Position numbers and translations under genes: made by a program. The notes under the pieces are model-generated. The model did not search any database. It saw only the letters and a program-made list of their open reading frames with translations, and was not told where the DNA came from. Source: Kushneria avicenniae (lineage in GTDB: Bacteria > Pseudomonadota > Gammaproteobacteria > Pseudomonadales > Halomonadaceae). From it: a stretch of DNA of 63,214 nt. Numbering within the stretch: position 1 is the stretch's first letter; every line of letters begins with the position of its first letter. The stretch spans positions 1-63,214 of the forward strand of contig NZ_FOLY01000010.1 of NCBI RefSeq assembly GCF_900112585.1. The letters run 5' to 3'. Shown here piece after piece: positions 47,141 through 55,429 of this stretch.

Positions 47141-47728
47141 TCATGATGCAGTCACCATCGCCCACGCCATGTCATGGGCCTCACGCACGCAGCGGCTGTG
47201 GCCTTCAAGGCCCGCGCGCACCATCGCACCCTCCAGCAAAAAAGCGAGCTGACGTGCCAGCCGTGATGCCCTGGCCTCATCATCGATAAGTTCTTCAAGC
47301 GGCGCCGTCAGCAGTGATTCCACCTGCCGCTTGTGACGAAGGACCACATCGCGCCCTTCATGGCCCGCCGGCAGCTCGGCAGCCGCATTGAGCAGTCCAC
47401 AGCCCCGAAAGCCACGCTCGTAGGCCCATTCGGCATGATCCTGATAGGCCAGAAATACCGCCAGTACCCGATCAACAGGGGTAAATGCCTTTGTCATCCG
47501 AGTTTCATAAAGGGCGAGCCATTCGCTGTGACGTGCTTCCATATAGGCGGCGACCAGTGCTGCCTTGGAATCGAAGTTGTTGTAGAGGCTCTTTTTGGCC
47601 ACGCCTGCCCGCTTGACGATGGCATCAATGCCGGTCGCGACAATGCCATCGCTATAAAACAGCATGGCGGCAGCGTCGAGCAGTCGCTCACGCGCACTGC
47701 CCATCGGCAGGGCTTCAGAGGAGGTCAT
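47141..47728 (-). CDS. TetR family transcriptional regulator
   Basis: A 195-residue repressor. The helix-turn-helix is in DAAAMLFYSDGIVATGIDAI and VKRAGVAKKSLYNNFDSK near residues 18-57. The C-terminal ligand domain has a well-placed GCGLLNAAAEL block as in YxaF/LmrA-like regulators. The start at 47728 is preferred because GGAG lies 7 bases upstream; ATG 47734 would be too close to it. A perfect 30-bp palindrome 19 bases upstream is the likely autoregulatory operator, also controlling the downstream EamA transporter. Confidence 0.92.
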   Translation of the reverse strand: MTSSEALPMGSARERLLDAAAMLFYSDGIVATGIDAIVKRAGVAKKSLYNNFDSKAALVAAYMEARHSEWLALYETRMTKAFTPVDRVLAVFLAYQDHAEWAYERGFRGCGLLNAAAELPAGHEGRDVVLRHKRQVESLLTAPLEELIDDEARASRLARQLAFLLEGAMVRAGLEGHSRCVREAHDMAWAMVTAS

Positions 47729-47746
47729 GGTCATGCTCCGCCATTC

Positions 47747-47776
47747 ATGGGTAGGTAGACCAGTCTACCTACCCAT
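47747..47776. promoter_or_regulatory. TetR operator (perfect 14-bp arms)
   Basis: ATGGGTAGGTAGAC, 2-base centre CA, then its exact reverse complement: 30 bases in all. It is placed just before the TetR gene start. The size and symmetry fit a TetR dimer or pair of dimers. Confidence 0.85.
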
Positions 47777-47917
47777 AAGGGCATATCAAGCAATGATGGC
47801 AGCAAGACGCCGCCTGCCGCTGAATCCGTATATTCATATTTTTTTATTCTCCTGACCAAGGCATGATAAGACCGGCCCTCTGGACAGTGGCCCTATCACT
47901 TGCAAGGACACTACTGC

Positions 47918-47989
47918 ATGAACCCCCGGCTGATCTTTATTCTGCTGGCATGTCTGGGCTTTATCATCTGGATGATGCTGGACCGATAA
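47918..47989 (+). CDS. putative 23-residue single-helix membrane protein
   Basis: A short frame encoding MNPRLIFILLACLGFIIWMM followed by LDR: one hydrophobic helix with positive N-terminal flank. AAGGA lies 9 bases before the ATG, and a strong terminator follows 45 bases after the stop. This layout of ribosome site, membrane helix and terminator looks like a genuine small-protein gene. It was found by eye and is too short for usual gene callers. Function unknown. Confidence 0.5.
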   Translation: MNPRLIFILLACLGFIIWMMLDR

Positions 47990-48033
47990 CCTCACATCCC
48001 TGGGACGACAGTCTCATGGGAACCCGAGAATAC

Positions 48034-48068
48034 AAAAAAGCCCCGGCGCAGTGCGTCGGGGCTTTTTT
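48034..48068. terminator. bidirectional terminator
   Basis: An 11-bp stem (48039-48049 with 48053-48063, one G-T wobble) with triloop AGT, flanked by A6 and T6. It serves the DJ-1 family gene on minus and the 23-residue frame on plus. Confidence 0.87.
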
Positions 48069-48083
48069 GATAAATACCGGTCT

Positions 48084-48773
48084 TCAGCGCTTGAGGGCTT
48101 CCAGCAGCCTCTCGGCCACGGCCTCGGAACTGGCCGGGTTTTGTCCGGTGATCACCAGGCCATCTTCCACGGCAAACGGTGTGAAGGCCTCGACCTTTTG
48201 ATAGTCTGCCCCACGACGCTTGAGCTCATCTTCCAATAGATGCGGCACCACATCCGTCAGGCCGACCGCGGCCTCCTCCTCGTTGGTGAAACCTGCCACC
48301 CGTTTGCCCTTGATCACGAACTCACCGCGATCATCCTTGAGATTCAAAAACGCCGTGGGCGCGTGACATACCGACGCGATCGGCTTTTGCTGGCGCAAAA
48401 AGCCTTCCAGCAGCGCGATGGAATCCTGATTATCTGTCAGATCCCACAACGGACCGTGGCCGCCAGGGTAGAACACGGTGTCGAAATCCTCGACGCGCAT
48501 GTCGGCCAGTCGCTTGGTACCGGCAATGCGCGCCTTCGCTTTTTCATCAGCGTAGAAGCGCCGCGTGGCCTCGGTCTGGGCGTCCTCGCCTTCGCTATTG
48601 GGATCAATCGGTGCCGCGCCCCCTTTCGGCGTGGCAAGCACGATATCGCAGCCGGCATCAAGAAAGGTGTAATAGGGTGCAGCAAACTCCTCGACCCAGA
48701 AGCCGGTCTTGTGGCCGGTGTCGCCCATCTCGTCGTGCGAGGTCAGAACCATCAGAATACGCGGTGCACTCAT
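48084..48773 (-). CDS. DJ-1/PfpI family protein (Hsp31-like, glyoxalase III type)
   Basis: A 229-residue class I glutamine-amidotransferase-fold protein. VFYPGGHGPLWDL near residue 95 and the nucleophile elbow ASVCHAPTAFLNL near 127 (catalytic Cys) are typical of the Hsp31 subgroup, which detoxifies methylglyoxal or acts as chaperone/deglycase. The N-terminus LMVLTSHDEMGDTGHKTGFW is also characteristic. The start at 48773 is preferred over an extension to 48842. It is a single-gene unit ending at a strong terminator. Confidence 0.92.
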   Translation of the reverse strand: MSAPRILMVLTSHDEMGDTGHKTGFWVEEFAAPYYTFLDAGCDIVLATPKGGAAPIDPNSEGEDAQTEATRRFYADEKAKARIAGTKRLADMRVEDFDTVFYPGGHGPLWDLTDNQDSIALLEGFLRQQKPIASVCHAPTAFLNLKDDRGEFVIKGKRVAGFTNEEEAAVGLTDVVPHLLEDELKRRGADYQKVEAFTPFAVEDGLVITGQNPASSEAVAERLLEALKR

Positions 48774-48882
48774 GGAACACTCCTGAACAGGTGAATTACC
48801 CATGAGATCGTTGCACCGGAGCGTGATATCAACTCCTGGCAAACCGGACCGTTTGTCGCAGGCCGCACCTCACTCCGGTTGG

Positions 48883-48918
48883 AAAAAATGCCCCCTCGAA
48901 AAATTGTCGAAGGGGCAT
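48883..48918 (-). terminator. terminator of the metallothionein gene
   Basis: Arms 48888-48894 and 48912-48918 pair perfectly, with further inner pairing and a T-run on the minus strand. Confidence 0.7.
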
Positions 48919-48959
48919 AGCATGACAGGCCTGGTGCAACAGGCCCTGTCAGGCGGGCA

Positions 48960-49118
48960 TTACTCGCCGCAGCTGCAGTTGTGGCCGCAGTCTTTTGAGC
49001 CATCAGCGTGACCAGTGGCACAAGCCTGGCAGCAGTACAGCTCGCCGTTATGCTCAACGGCGTTGTCTTTAACGTCACAGGTGCATTTCGGGCAGGCGCA
49101 GCGGGTCTGATCGGACAT
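48960..49118 (-). CDS. bacterial metallothionein
   Basis: A 52-residue cysteine-rich protein. The N-terminal part reads TRCACPKCTCDV, the middle ELYCCQACATGH, and the C-terminus KDCGHNCSCGE. Ten Cys and several His in this arrangement match the bacterial metallothionein family (SmtA/BmtA), which stores and buffers zinc, cadmium or copper in the cytoplasm. AAGGAG lies 7 bases before the ATG. It is a single-gene unit with its own hairpin downstream. It is short and easily missed. Confidence 0.92.
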   Translation of the reverse strand: MSDQTRCACPKCTCDVKDNAVEHNGELYCCQACATGHADGSKDCGHNCSCGE

Positions 49119-49268
49119 GGTCTTGCTCCTTGTAAGGTGAACAACACCTTTGTAAACCTTCTACCTTCTATAAGGTCAAGGCCTTTTCGATCATTAAAGG
49201 TGCCCTGCGGTCATCCGGTCACCACCAGACGCTGGTCAATGGGCGTTACGGGCGCAGAAAAATGGACG

Positions 49269-49301
49269 AAAAAAAGCCCGCCGGCGATGTAACCGGCGGG
49301 C
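49269..49301 (-). terminator. terminator of small acidic protein gene
   Basis: A perfect 9-bp stem (49276-49284 with 49293-49301), 8-nt loop and T7 on the minus strand. Confidence 0.87.
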
Positions 49302-49325
49302 CCGATGTCTGATTCAGGGAGCGTC

Positions 49326-49532
49326 TCAGCCCTCTTCTTCGTTCATGCGACGGCAGTCTTCTTCGGCCTCCTCGCGCACCTCATATTCGGTGCTGACATA
49401 GCGCTCTTCTTCGAGATCCCAGATACGAAAGCACTCCAGCGGCATCTCGTCCATCTCCTTTTGCTGCTCCCGATTGGGCGCGCCCTGTACGTGCGCAGTG
49501 GCGTGCTCATGCACTTCATAGCGGCTTGCCAT
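49326..49532 (-). CDS. small acidic protein, paralogue of the gene at 56686
   Basis: A 68-residue acidic protein starting MASRYEVHEHA and ending EVREEAEEDCRRMNEEEG. No known domain was recognised. A ribosome site (GGGAGGAAGG) precedes it and a strong terminator follows, so it is very probably expressed. It shares a start (MA-S/T-R-x-EVH) and the motif VS-x-x-Y-x4-EEAEE-x3-RM with the small protein encoded at 56686-56907. Role unknown; strong acidity is in keeping with a halophile. Confidence 0.8.
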   Translation of the reverse strand: MASRYEVHEHATAHVQGAPNREQQKEMDEMPLECFRIWDLEEERYVSTEYEVREEAEEDCRRMNEEEG

Positions 49533-49652
49533 GCCTTCCTCCCTGATTGATTGGTGCCAGAGAAAGTGTGGTCAGGAAAATCGCGAAATGCCACCGAACA
49601 GCACACAAAATCATGTGGCCCCTGTCATTATCGTGTTCCAGTCGATGACAGC

Positions 49653-49689
49653 CCCGCAGGAAAGGGCATGACGCTCCCTTTCCTGCGGG
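49653..49689 (-). terminator. strong hairpin terminating gcd
   Basis: A perfect 14-bp stem (49653-49666 with 49676-49689) and 9-nt loop, 16 bases after the gcd stop. The T-run is weak, but the stem is very stable. Confidence 0.75.
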
Positions 49690-49705
49690 ACGAGACCATT
49701 GGAGA

Positions 49706-52099
49706 TCAATGTGAAGTGGCATCCTCCGGCAGCGCGAAGGCCACAATTTTGGTGCTCAACTCCGTTTTGAGCGATTGACGCCCACCCGCTGCAATCACGA
49801 CAAACTGGCGGCCGCTTTTCGGACCGACATAGGTCACCGGGGTCGCATTGCCGCCTCCGGGCAGGCGTGACGACCATAGCGTCTCGCCGGTGCGGGCATC
49901 GAGTGCACGGAAGGTCTGTTCGGCAGTCGCCCCGATGAAAACGAGGCCGCCCGCCGTTGTCATTGAGCCTCCGGTCATCGGTGTGCCGATCGTCAGCGGT
50001 ATCCCACTGGCCATTCCCATCGGACCGGTATCCCGCGCGCTTCCCAGTGGTCGCGACCAGAGCAGCTTGCCACTGGCAAGATCGACGGCAGAGACTGCCC
50101 CCCAGGGCGGCGCATTGCAGGGCGCGCCCAGCGGCGACAGGAATGGCACGCCGTAAGCGCCATAGGGGGTATCCAGCATCGGGCGCTGAGCGGCACCACC
50201 GGCGCTGTTGCCCTCGGCGATCTCGAAATTGCGCTTGATGGCTTCTTCTCGTGTGACAAGCTCAACGCGGTCGGTCAGGCGCATCCAGTTCACAAACATC
50301 ACGCCATGGTCGAGATCCAGTGAGACCCCGCCCCAGTTAACGCCACCACTGGAGCCAGGATCGATAAGAACCGGGGTGTCGAGCTGAAGCGGTGTCAGAT
50401 GGCCTTCATAGCGTGAGGTGCGATAATCGATGCGACACAGCATCTGGTCGACCGGCGAAATTCCCCACATATCCCGCTCTTCAAGCACGGGACGGCGAAA
50501 CGCGGGAATACCGATGGAAGCTGGCTGTGTCGGCGATAGCCACTCACCTTCAACGATGCCGCCCTGAGGCACAGGCTGCTCCTCGACCGGAAAGATGGGC
50601 TCGCCTGTCACCCGATCAAGGATGAAAACTTCACCACGCTTGGTCGGCTGGATCAGCGCCTGGCGCATTTCACCATCGACCGGTAGATCCACCAGCGTCG
50701 GCTGGGCGGGGACATCGTAATCCCAGATGTCGTGATGGGTGGTCTGGAAGCGCCAGCGCAGGCGCCCGGTCTCGGCATCCAGCGCCATCACGGAGCTTGC
50801 CACCCACTCATCCCCCGGGCGCCTCTGGCCACCGTAGTTGTCGGGCGTGGCGTTACCCACCGGCAGATAGACCAGACCCAGCGATTCGTCGGCACTGATT
50901 GGAGCCCAGGCGTTGGGGGATGACGGCGTATAAACCTCACCTTCCTGAGGCGCGCCCATACGCTCCGGCTCATTGGGATCGAAAGCCCAGTTCAACTCTC
51001 CGGTCACGGCATCAAAAGCGCGCACGACACCGGAGGGGCCGCCCCAGTATTGGCCGTCTGGAATGCCACTGCCCACGACGATGTTGCCGCGGATCACCTG
51101 CGGCGCAGAACTGACGTAATAAAGACCATGCGGATAAGGCTGGATATTGTCGCGCAGATCGATCGCGCCCTCGTCACCGAAGCCTTCGCACATCTCGCCG
51201 GTGCGCGCATCAAGCGCGACCAGTGTCGGTGTCTGGCTGGGCGCATAGATCCGCTCGGAGCAACTGCCGGTCGCTTCCGGTACGCGATAATACGCCACCC
51301 CGCGACACGACTTTCCGGAAGCGTCGACCCCCTGTGAAATATCCGTGTGCCAGCGCTCTTCCCCGGTCTCGGCATCAAAGGCAAACACGCGGTTGTTACT
51401 GCTGCAGGCGTAGAGGGTGTCTCCAATCATGATGGGAGAGACCTCAAGCCCGATTTCCGGTCCCGGCGACGCCGGGCCCACATCGGCCTCCCAGGCCACC
51501 TCGAGCTTTGAAACGTTATCTGCCGTCACCTGATCGACGGGGCTGAAGCGTGTACCGCCCTGGTCATTACCGAACGCCGACCACTCGTTATTGGCGATGT
51601 TCGGTCCGAGATCGCTGGGCGCCGGATAGTCCTTCGCGATGCCGGTGCGATCGATCGGCCCGGTATCAACCGCGGGATGGATCATGTGAAGCAGCGAGCC
51701 AAGACCAAGCGCCCCGACAAGCGTTGCGACACCGCCCAAAAGACGCGAACGGCGAAAGCGACGCGGCGCACTCCAGAGGGCCGTGGCCAGCAACAGCACG
51801 CCCAGTAACGCCAGCACCCCGAGTCGGGGCACGAGTTGCCACCCGTTGAAGCCGACTTCCCAGAGACTCCAGGCCAGCGTCACCGCAAAAAAGACCACAA
51901 ACAGTGCCAGACCGCCGGGCCGACCCGATAAATGCAGCCCGCCGACAACCAGCAGAGCAAGACCCGCCAGCAGATAATAGGGGGAACCCCCGTGATAGAG
52001 CAGAATGCCGCCACCGATCAAAAGGCTGAACCCCAACGCCAGCACCAGCAGTGCGACCAGTCCACGCGCAACCGTGGAAAAACGATTATTGCGAGTCAT
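49706..52099 (-). CDS. gcd: membrane-bound PQQ-dependent glucose dehydrogenase
   Basis: A 797-residue quinoprotein. Residues about 12-145 hold five membrane helices. The rest is a periplasmic eight-bladed propeller oxidising glucose (or another aldose/quinate) to the lactone, with electrons to ubiquinone. Motifs seen are NNEWSAFGNDQGGTRFSPVD near 170, TPDNYGGQRRPGDEW and TTHHDIWDYDVPAQPTLVD near 455-475, and GGSMTTAGGLVFIGAT near 745. PQQ synthesis genes are not in the window. The gene is 30 bases after a lipoprotein gluconolactonase, giving a periplasmic direct-oxidation route glucose to lactone to gluconate. Confidence 0.94.
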   Translation of the reverse strand: MTRNNRFSTVARGLVALLVLALGFSLLIGGGILLYHGGSPYYLLAGLALLVVGGLHLSGRPGGLALFVVFFAVTLAWSLWEVGFNGWQLVPRLGVLALLGVLLLATALWSAPRRFRRSRLLGGVATLVGALGLGSLLHMIHPAVDTGPIDRTGIAKDYPAPSDLGPNIANNEWSAFGNDQGGTRFSPVDQVTADNVSKLEVAWEADVGPASPGPEIGLEVSPIMIGDTLYACSSNNRVFAFDAETGEERWHTDISQGVDASGKSCRGVAYYRVPEATGSCSERIYAPSQTPTLVALDARTGEMCEGFGDEGAIDLRDNIQPYPHGLYYVSSAPQVIRGNIVVGSGIPDGQYWGGPSGVVRAFDAVTGELNWAFDPNEPERMGAPQEGEVYTPSSPNAWAPISADESLGLVYLPVGNATPDNYGGQRRPGDEWVASSVMALDAETGRLRWRFQTTHHDIWDYDVPAQPTLVDLPVDGEMRQALIQPTKRGEVFILDRVTGEPIFPVEEQPVPQGGIVEGEWLSPTQPASIGIPAFRRPVLEERDMWGISPVDQMLCRIDYRTSRYEGHLTPLQLDTPVLIDPGSSGGVNWGGVSLDLDHGVMFVNWMRLTDRVELVTREEAIKRNFEIAEGNSAGGAAQRPMLDTPYGAYGVPFLSPLGAPCNAPPWGAVSAVDLASGKLLWSRPLGSARDTGPMGMASGIPLTIGTPMTGGSMTTAGGLVFIGATAEQTFRALDARTGETLWSSRLPGGGNATPVTYVGPKSGRQFVVIAAGGRQSLKTELSTKIVAFALPEDATSH

Positions 52100-52129
52100 G
52101 AGCCATCATCTCGTCGTTAACGGATCAAA

Positions 52130-53176
52130 TCAGCGCGCAGACACGGGCCGATGCGAAAAGAGCTCGAGCCCCGGTGCCAGGGCCCGGGCACGAAAGATAT
52201 TGGCACCGCTGTCCCCCTTGCGATCCCCCGAGACGATATAGGCCGTGGCCTCATCAGGGGCGATGGCAAGATTGGTCGTGGCAGGATGACGCCCCTGCTC
52301 CCGACCGGGCAGCAGAATCTGCGCGATCGGGACGCCGTTATCCGCGAACACCAGAACACGCGCCTGGCCATTCAATGCCACATAGAGATGGCCGGCGCTG
52401 TCGACGCGCATCGAATCCGGCGGCGGACCGGCAAAGTGATATGCGACCTGCGTTCCATTGGCGGCCGGGCGGCCCGGCGCCTGCAGATCAATCCGGTGCA
52501 GGCGGCTTTTGCTGTATTCAATGACCCACAGGGTTTTGCCATCCGGAGACATCGCCACCCCATTGCCACGGGCGATGTCGGGCAATACCGTCGTGATCTC
52601 GCCACCACCCGGGGCAACGTAATACACGCCACCCGATGGCTCGGTCGAGCTCCCCCGGAAATCCGTGAAATAGATGCCCCCCTGCTCATCGAACACCAGA
52701 TCATTGGGCACCAGGCCCCGCTCCGGCGGTACGATCATTTCGGGCTGCGAGCCGTCTGGCTGCAGCGCCACGATATACCCCCGCGTGAAGTGATCGGCAG
52801 TGACCGCCACGAAGATACGACCGTCACGATGAATGGCCGTACCGCCGGGCCCATCCTTGCCGAAATCGTGCAACGTCGTCACATTGCCATCCGGCGACGC
52901 GCGCAGGAGTTTGCCCCCAAAGGGATCGGTGAAGATCAGATTGCCCTGACGATCAAGGCTTGGCCCCTCAAGCAGGGTTTTGCCTTCGGAGACCGTGATC
53001 CAGTGCTCGGCAAGCGTTGCCGGCAGTGCACGTTCGGCAAGCGGAATTGGTGCCGCACCTGAAGCCGAAGCGCCAGCAAGAGGCGTGTTTGCAACCGATT
53101 GCGAGGGGCCATCGCTGACGCAGCCGCCAAGCGTCATCGCTGCGACCAGCAGTGGCAAGGCCGAAAGTCTTGTCAT
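52130..53176 (-). CDS. SMP-30/gluconolactonase family lipoprotein
   Basis: A 348-residue predicted lipoprotein with lipobox LGGC (Cys19) and a six-bladed SMP-30 propeller. Probable metal ligands are the Glu of LLEGPSLDRQGNLIFTD near 68, the Asn of PNDLVFDEQGGIYFTD near 158, the Asn of ARGNGVAMSPDGKTLW near 203 and the Asp of DSMRVDSAGHLYV near 255. Its partner gcd is directly downstream, so it probably hydrolyses the periplasmic lactone product. Its ATG overlaps the stop of a short upstream frame. Confidence 0.9.
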   Translation of the reverse strand: MTRLSALPLLVAAMTLGGCVSDGPSQSVANTPLAGASASGAAPIPLAERALPATLAEHWITVSEGKTLLEGPSLDRQGNLIFTDPFGGKLLRASPDGNVTTLHDFGKDGPGGTAIHRDGRIFVAVTADHFTRGYIVALQPDGSQPEMIVPPERGLVPNDLVFDEQGGIYFTDFRGSSTEPSGGVYYVAPGGGEITTVLPDIARGNGVAMSPDGKTLWVIEYSKSRLHRIDLQAPGRPAANGTQVAYHFAGPPPDSMRVDSAGHLYVALNGQARVLVFADNGVPIAQILLPGREQGRHPATTNLAIAPDEATAYIVSGDRKGDSGANIFRARALAPGLELFSHRPVSAR

Positions 53177-53481
53177 GAGTCAACCACCTGTTCCAGTGAA
53201 TAATCCGTAAAGGGTTTCTGTGACTGCCCAGAAGCGATATCCATGCGGATACCCGAATGTTCCTGATTGTCTAATTGATTCTGCAGCCCCGAGTCACCTG
53301 CGCCTTGCCTGTCCGAGCGCTTGCCGTCCCCCAAAAGGCCGTCAGACTCATAGACACTTCGTTGTTCATCATCCTGATCAGGCCTGATGTTTTCTGACCG
53401 TGCCGGGTTGCTTTCAAAAAAGCGCGCAACACGTCGTGGCTCGAGGCATGCTGGTGGTTGTGCAATCCCTTCAAGGCACAA
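53173..53481 (-). CDS. doubtful short frame upstream of gluconolactonase gene
   Basis: A 102-residue frame whose TGA overlaps the ATG of the gluconolactonase gene. It is rich in D, Q, R and S, with no signal peptide, no recognised domain and no clear ribosome site. It might be a coupled leader gene or only the 5' untranslated region. I place more weight on the second. Confidence 0.2.
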   Translation of the reverse strand: MCLEGIAQPPACLEPRRVARFFESNPARSENIRPDQDDEQRSVYESDGLLGDGKRSDRQGAGDSGLQNQLDNQEHSGIRMDIASGQSQKPFTDYSLEQVVDS

Positions 53482-53618
53482 GGAAAACCGCTTGGCGCTT
53501 GCGGCATCGAAGGGCCCACCGAAACTCCGTTGCTGGCGCTCAGGATGACCGCATGCGCCGGCGCTGCCACCATCAATATCTTGAGCAGGCCCTGCGTCCG
53601 TAGGGCCTGCTCATATCG
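53177..53618. promoter_or_regulatory. presumed promoter region of gluconolactonase-gcd operon
   Basis: About 440 bases between the hydrolase stop and the gluconolactonase start. A perfect hairpin lies at its right end. Apart from a doubtful short frame, no gene is supported. Confidence 0.45.
53583..53612 (-). terminator. hairpin terminating the Tat hydrolase gene
   Basis: A perfect 11-bp stem (53583-53593 with 53602-53612) with 8-nt loop, 7 bases past the stop, without T-run. Confidence 0.7.
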
Positions 53619-54752
53619 TTATGCCACGAGATGCTGATTGAAGAACTCGGTCATCCGGTCAAACGGAATGATGTCCATCTGGTCATAAAGATCCGTATGG
53701 CTGGCGCCGGGAATGATCATCAGCTCTTTCGGCTCGGCCGCGGCTGCATAAGCAGTTTCACTAAAGTAGCGTGAATGTGCGTTTTCACCATGAATGAACA
53801 GTACCGGACGCGGAGAGATTTCTGCTATGTAGGTCAATAGCGGCATGTTCATGAAAGACAGCGGATTCGTGACGGTCCAGGAGCCGTTCGAATTGACCGC
53901 GCGCGGGTGAAAGCCTCGCGGTGTTCGATAATAGTCGTGGTAATCCACCAGAAACTGCGCCTCGCCACCCTCAAGCTCGTTCATGAGCGGCCCATAGGCG
54001 GGTGTACCACTTTCAGCATCTGCCCAGCGCTGCTGGCCAAGCTGCTCAAGGGTCTGAGTACGCTGCTCGAGGGTCACGCTGTCGTTATAGCCTCGGGCAA
54101 AAAGACGAGACATGTCGTACATGGTGCTGGCCACCACCGCCTTGACGCGCTTGTCCACTGCCACCGCATTCAGCCCCATGCCGCCCCAGCCGCAGATACC
54201 GATCACGCCAATCCGGTCACGGTCGACACCGGGCTGAAGCCCCAGACAGTCAACCGCTGCGCTGAAATCTTCGGTATTGATATCCGGTGAAGAGACGTTG
54301 CGCGGCTCACCACCGCTTTCGCCGGTATATGAGGGATCAAAGGCCAGAGTGACGAATCCACGCTCGGCCATGGTCTGGGCATAAAGCCCTGAAGACTGCT
54401 CCTTTACTGCGCCATAAGGGCCGCTGACAGCGATTGCCGGCAGTTTGCCTTCAGCATTTCGAGGGGAATAAAGATCACCGACCAGCGTGATGCCATAGCG
54501 GTTTTGAAAGGAGACCTTGCGATGATCGACCTTGTCACTTTCAGGAAAAACCTTGTCCCATTCCCGGGACGTATTGACGGTTTTTGTACCGGGTTCTGCC
54601 CTGGAAAGATTGAACATCGCACCAGCACCATACAGAGCGACACCCGCCCCGGCCTTTTTCAGCAGGTCACGCCGGCCGGCATCAAGTGCCCTGGAAGCAA
54701 GTGCCTTGGAAGAGGATACCTGGTGATCATCAGCATCGTTATAATCGCTCAT
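53619..54752 (-). CDS. Tat-exported alpha/beta hydrolase with Cys nucleophile
   Basis: A 377-residue alpha/beta hydrolase. An N-terminal hydrophilic stretch precedes the twin-arginine motif GRRDLLKKAGAGVALYGAGA (Arg27-Arg28), so it is probably exported folded to the periplasm. The nucleophile elbow is IGVIGICGWGGMG, with Cys187 where serine is usual, as in dienelactone-hydrolase relatives. The catalytic His lies in PGASHTDLYDQ near 355, and an acidic residue is in LFIHGENAHSRY. The family resembles YcjY/DltD-like uncharacterised hydrolases. Substrate unknown. It is a single-gene unit. Confidence 0.87.
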   Translation of the reverse strand: MSDYNDADDHQVSSSKALASRALDAGRRDLLKKAGAGVALYGAGAMFNLSRAEPGTKTVNTSREWDKVFPESDKVDHRKVSFQNRYGITLVGDLYSPRNAEGKLPAIAVSGPYGAVKEQSSGLYAQTMAERGFVTLAFDPSYTGESGGEPRNVSSPDINTEDFSAAVDCLGLQPGVDRDRIGVIGICGWGGMGLNAVAVDKRVKAVVASTMYDMSRLFARGYNDSVTLEQRTQTLEQLGQQRWADAESGTPAYGPLMNELEGGEAQFLVDYHDYYRTPRGFHPRAVNSNGSWTVTNPLSFMNMPLLTYIAEISPRPVLFIHGENAHSRYFSETAYAAAAEPKELMIIPGASHTDLYDQMDIIPFDRMTEFFNQHLVA

Positions 54753-55429
54753 CGTGATATCTCCAATCGGTTACTGATCCATTAGCCCCCGTCATCTTAA
54801 ATATCGACCTGTGCCACGATTACCCGCTCAAAACACGCATAGTCATGCAATAAACTAATAAATAAAGGATAAAAATATAAAACCTTATTGATATCAGCAG
54901 GATACATTAAACACCTCTTATGCCCTCCACCGCTGATTCTTGTATCAGACTGAATGTCAGTGTCGGCTCGACTTCGTGACACCTCTCTATTTACGCCATG
55001 ACATCTCTACTGGATTAGTGAACCTGACTCATGGTTGCTATCGGATTATTGTCATTCACAATCATTGTCGGCATTTATAGAATTCTTTCCCTGTTTGCAC
55101 GCCTGCCTTCCGGATTGACGACTCGATCATTACCGAGCGCTTTTGCATTACGGCCCCTGCCTCGTTCGAAAGGGGCTGATGTCCGTTGGTACACCAGAGA
55201 ACGACCTCAGGCACTGCACAACACTCCAAAAGCGTGAAATAACCTGCTGACCCTTGCCACTGATATCAACGACAGCAAACAAACCATCGTTTGACTGCTC
55301 AGCCCCGGGCATCAGCGGGTCATCAATATCTCCTTATTCCCTGCCCACCTGCAGAAACAGGGCCTTTTATGCCGTCAGGGCCCGGGCTTCCAGCAGTGGG
55401 TATCAAGCCATCGATAGAGCGCTATTACC
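54753..55429. other. intergenic region, no gene supported
   Basis: About 675 bases between the hydrolase and the MFS gene. It is A/T-rich near 54840-54900. Short frames occur, the longest on plus at 55031-55237, but none shows a ribosome site or convincing composition. Promoters for both divergent neighbours must lie here. Confidence 0.45.

Noticed and set aside
53271-53576. Minus-strand frame of 101 codons starting MMVAAPAHA, signal-like
   Set aside because: No ribosome site, overlaps another doubtful frame, and the signal-like start is followed by no recognisable mature protein.
55031-55237. Plus-strand 68-codon frame in the gap before the MFS gene
   Set aside because: A hydrophobic start followed by an R/P-rich tail typical of random frames; no ribosome site or conserved motif.
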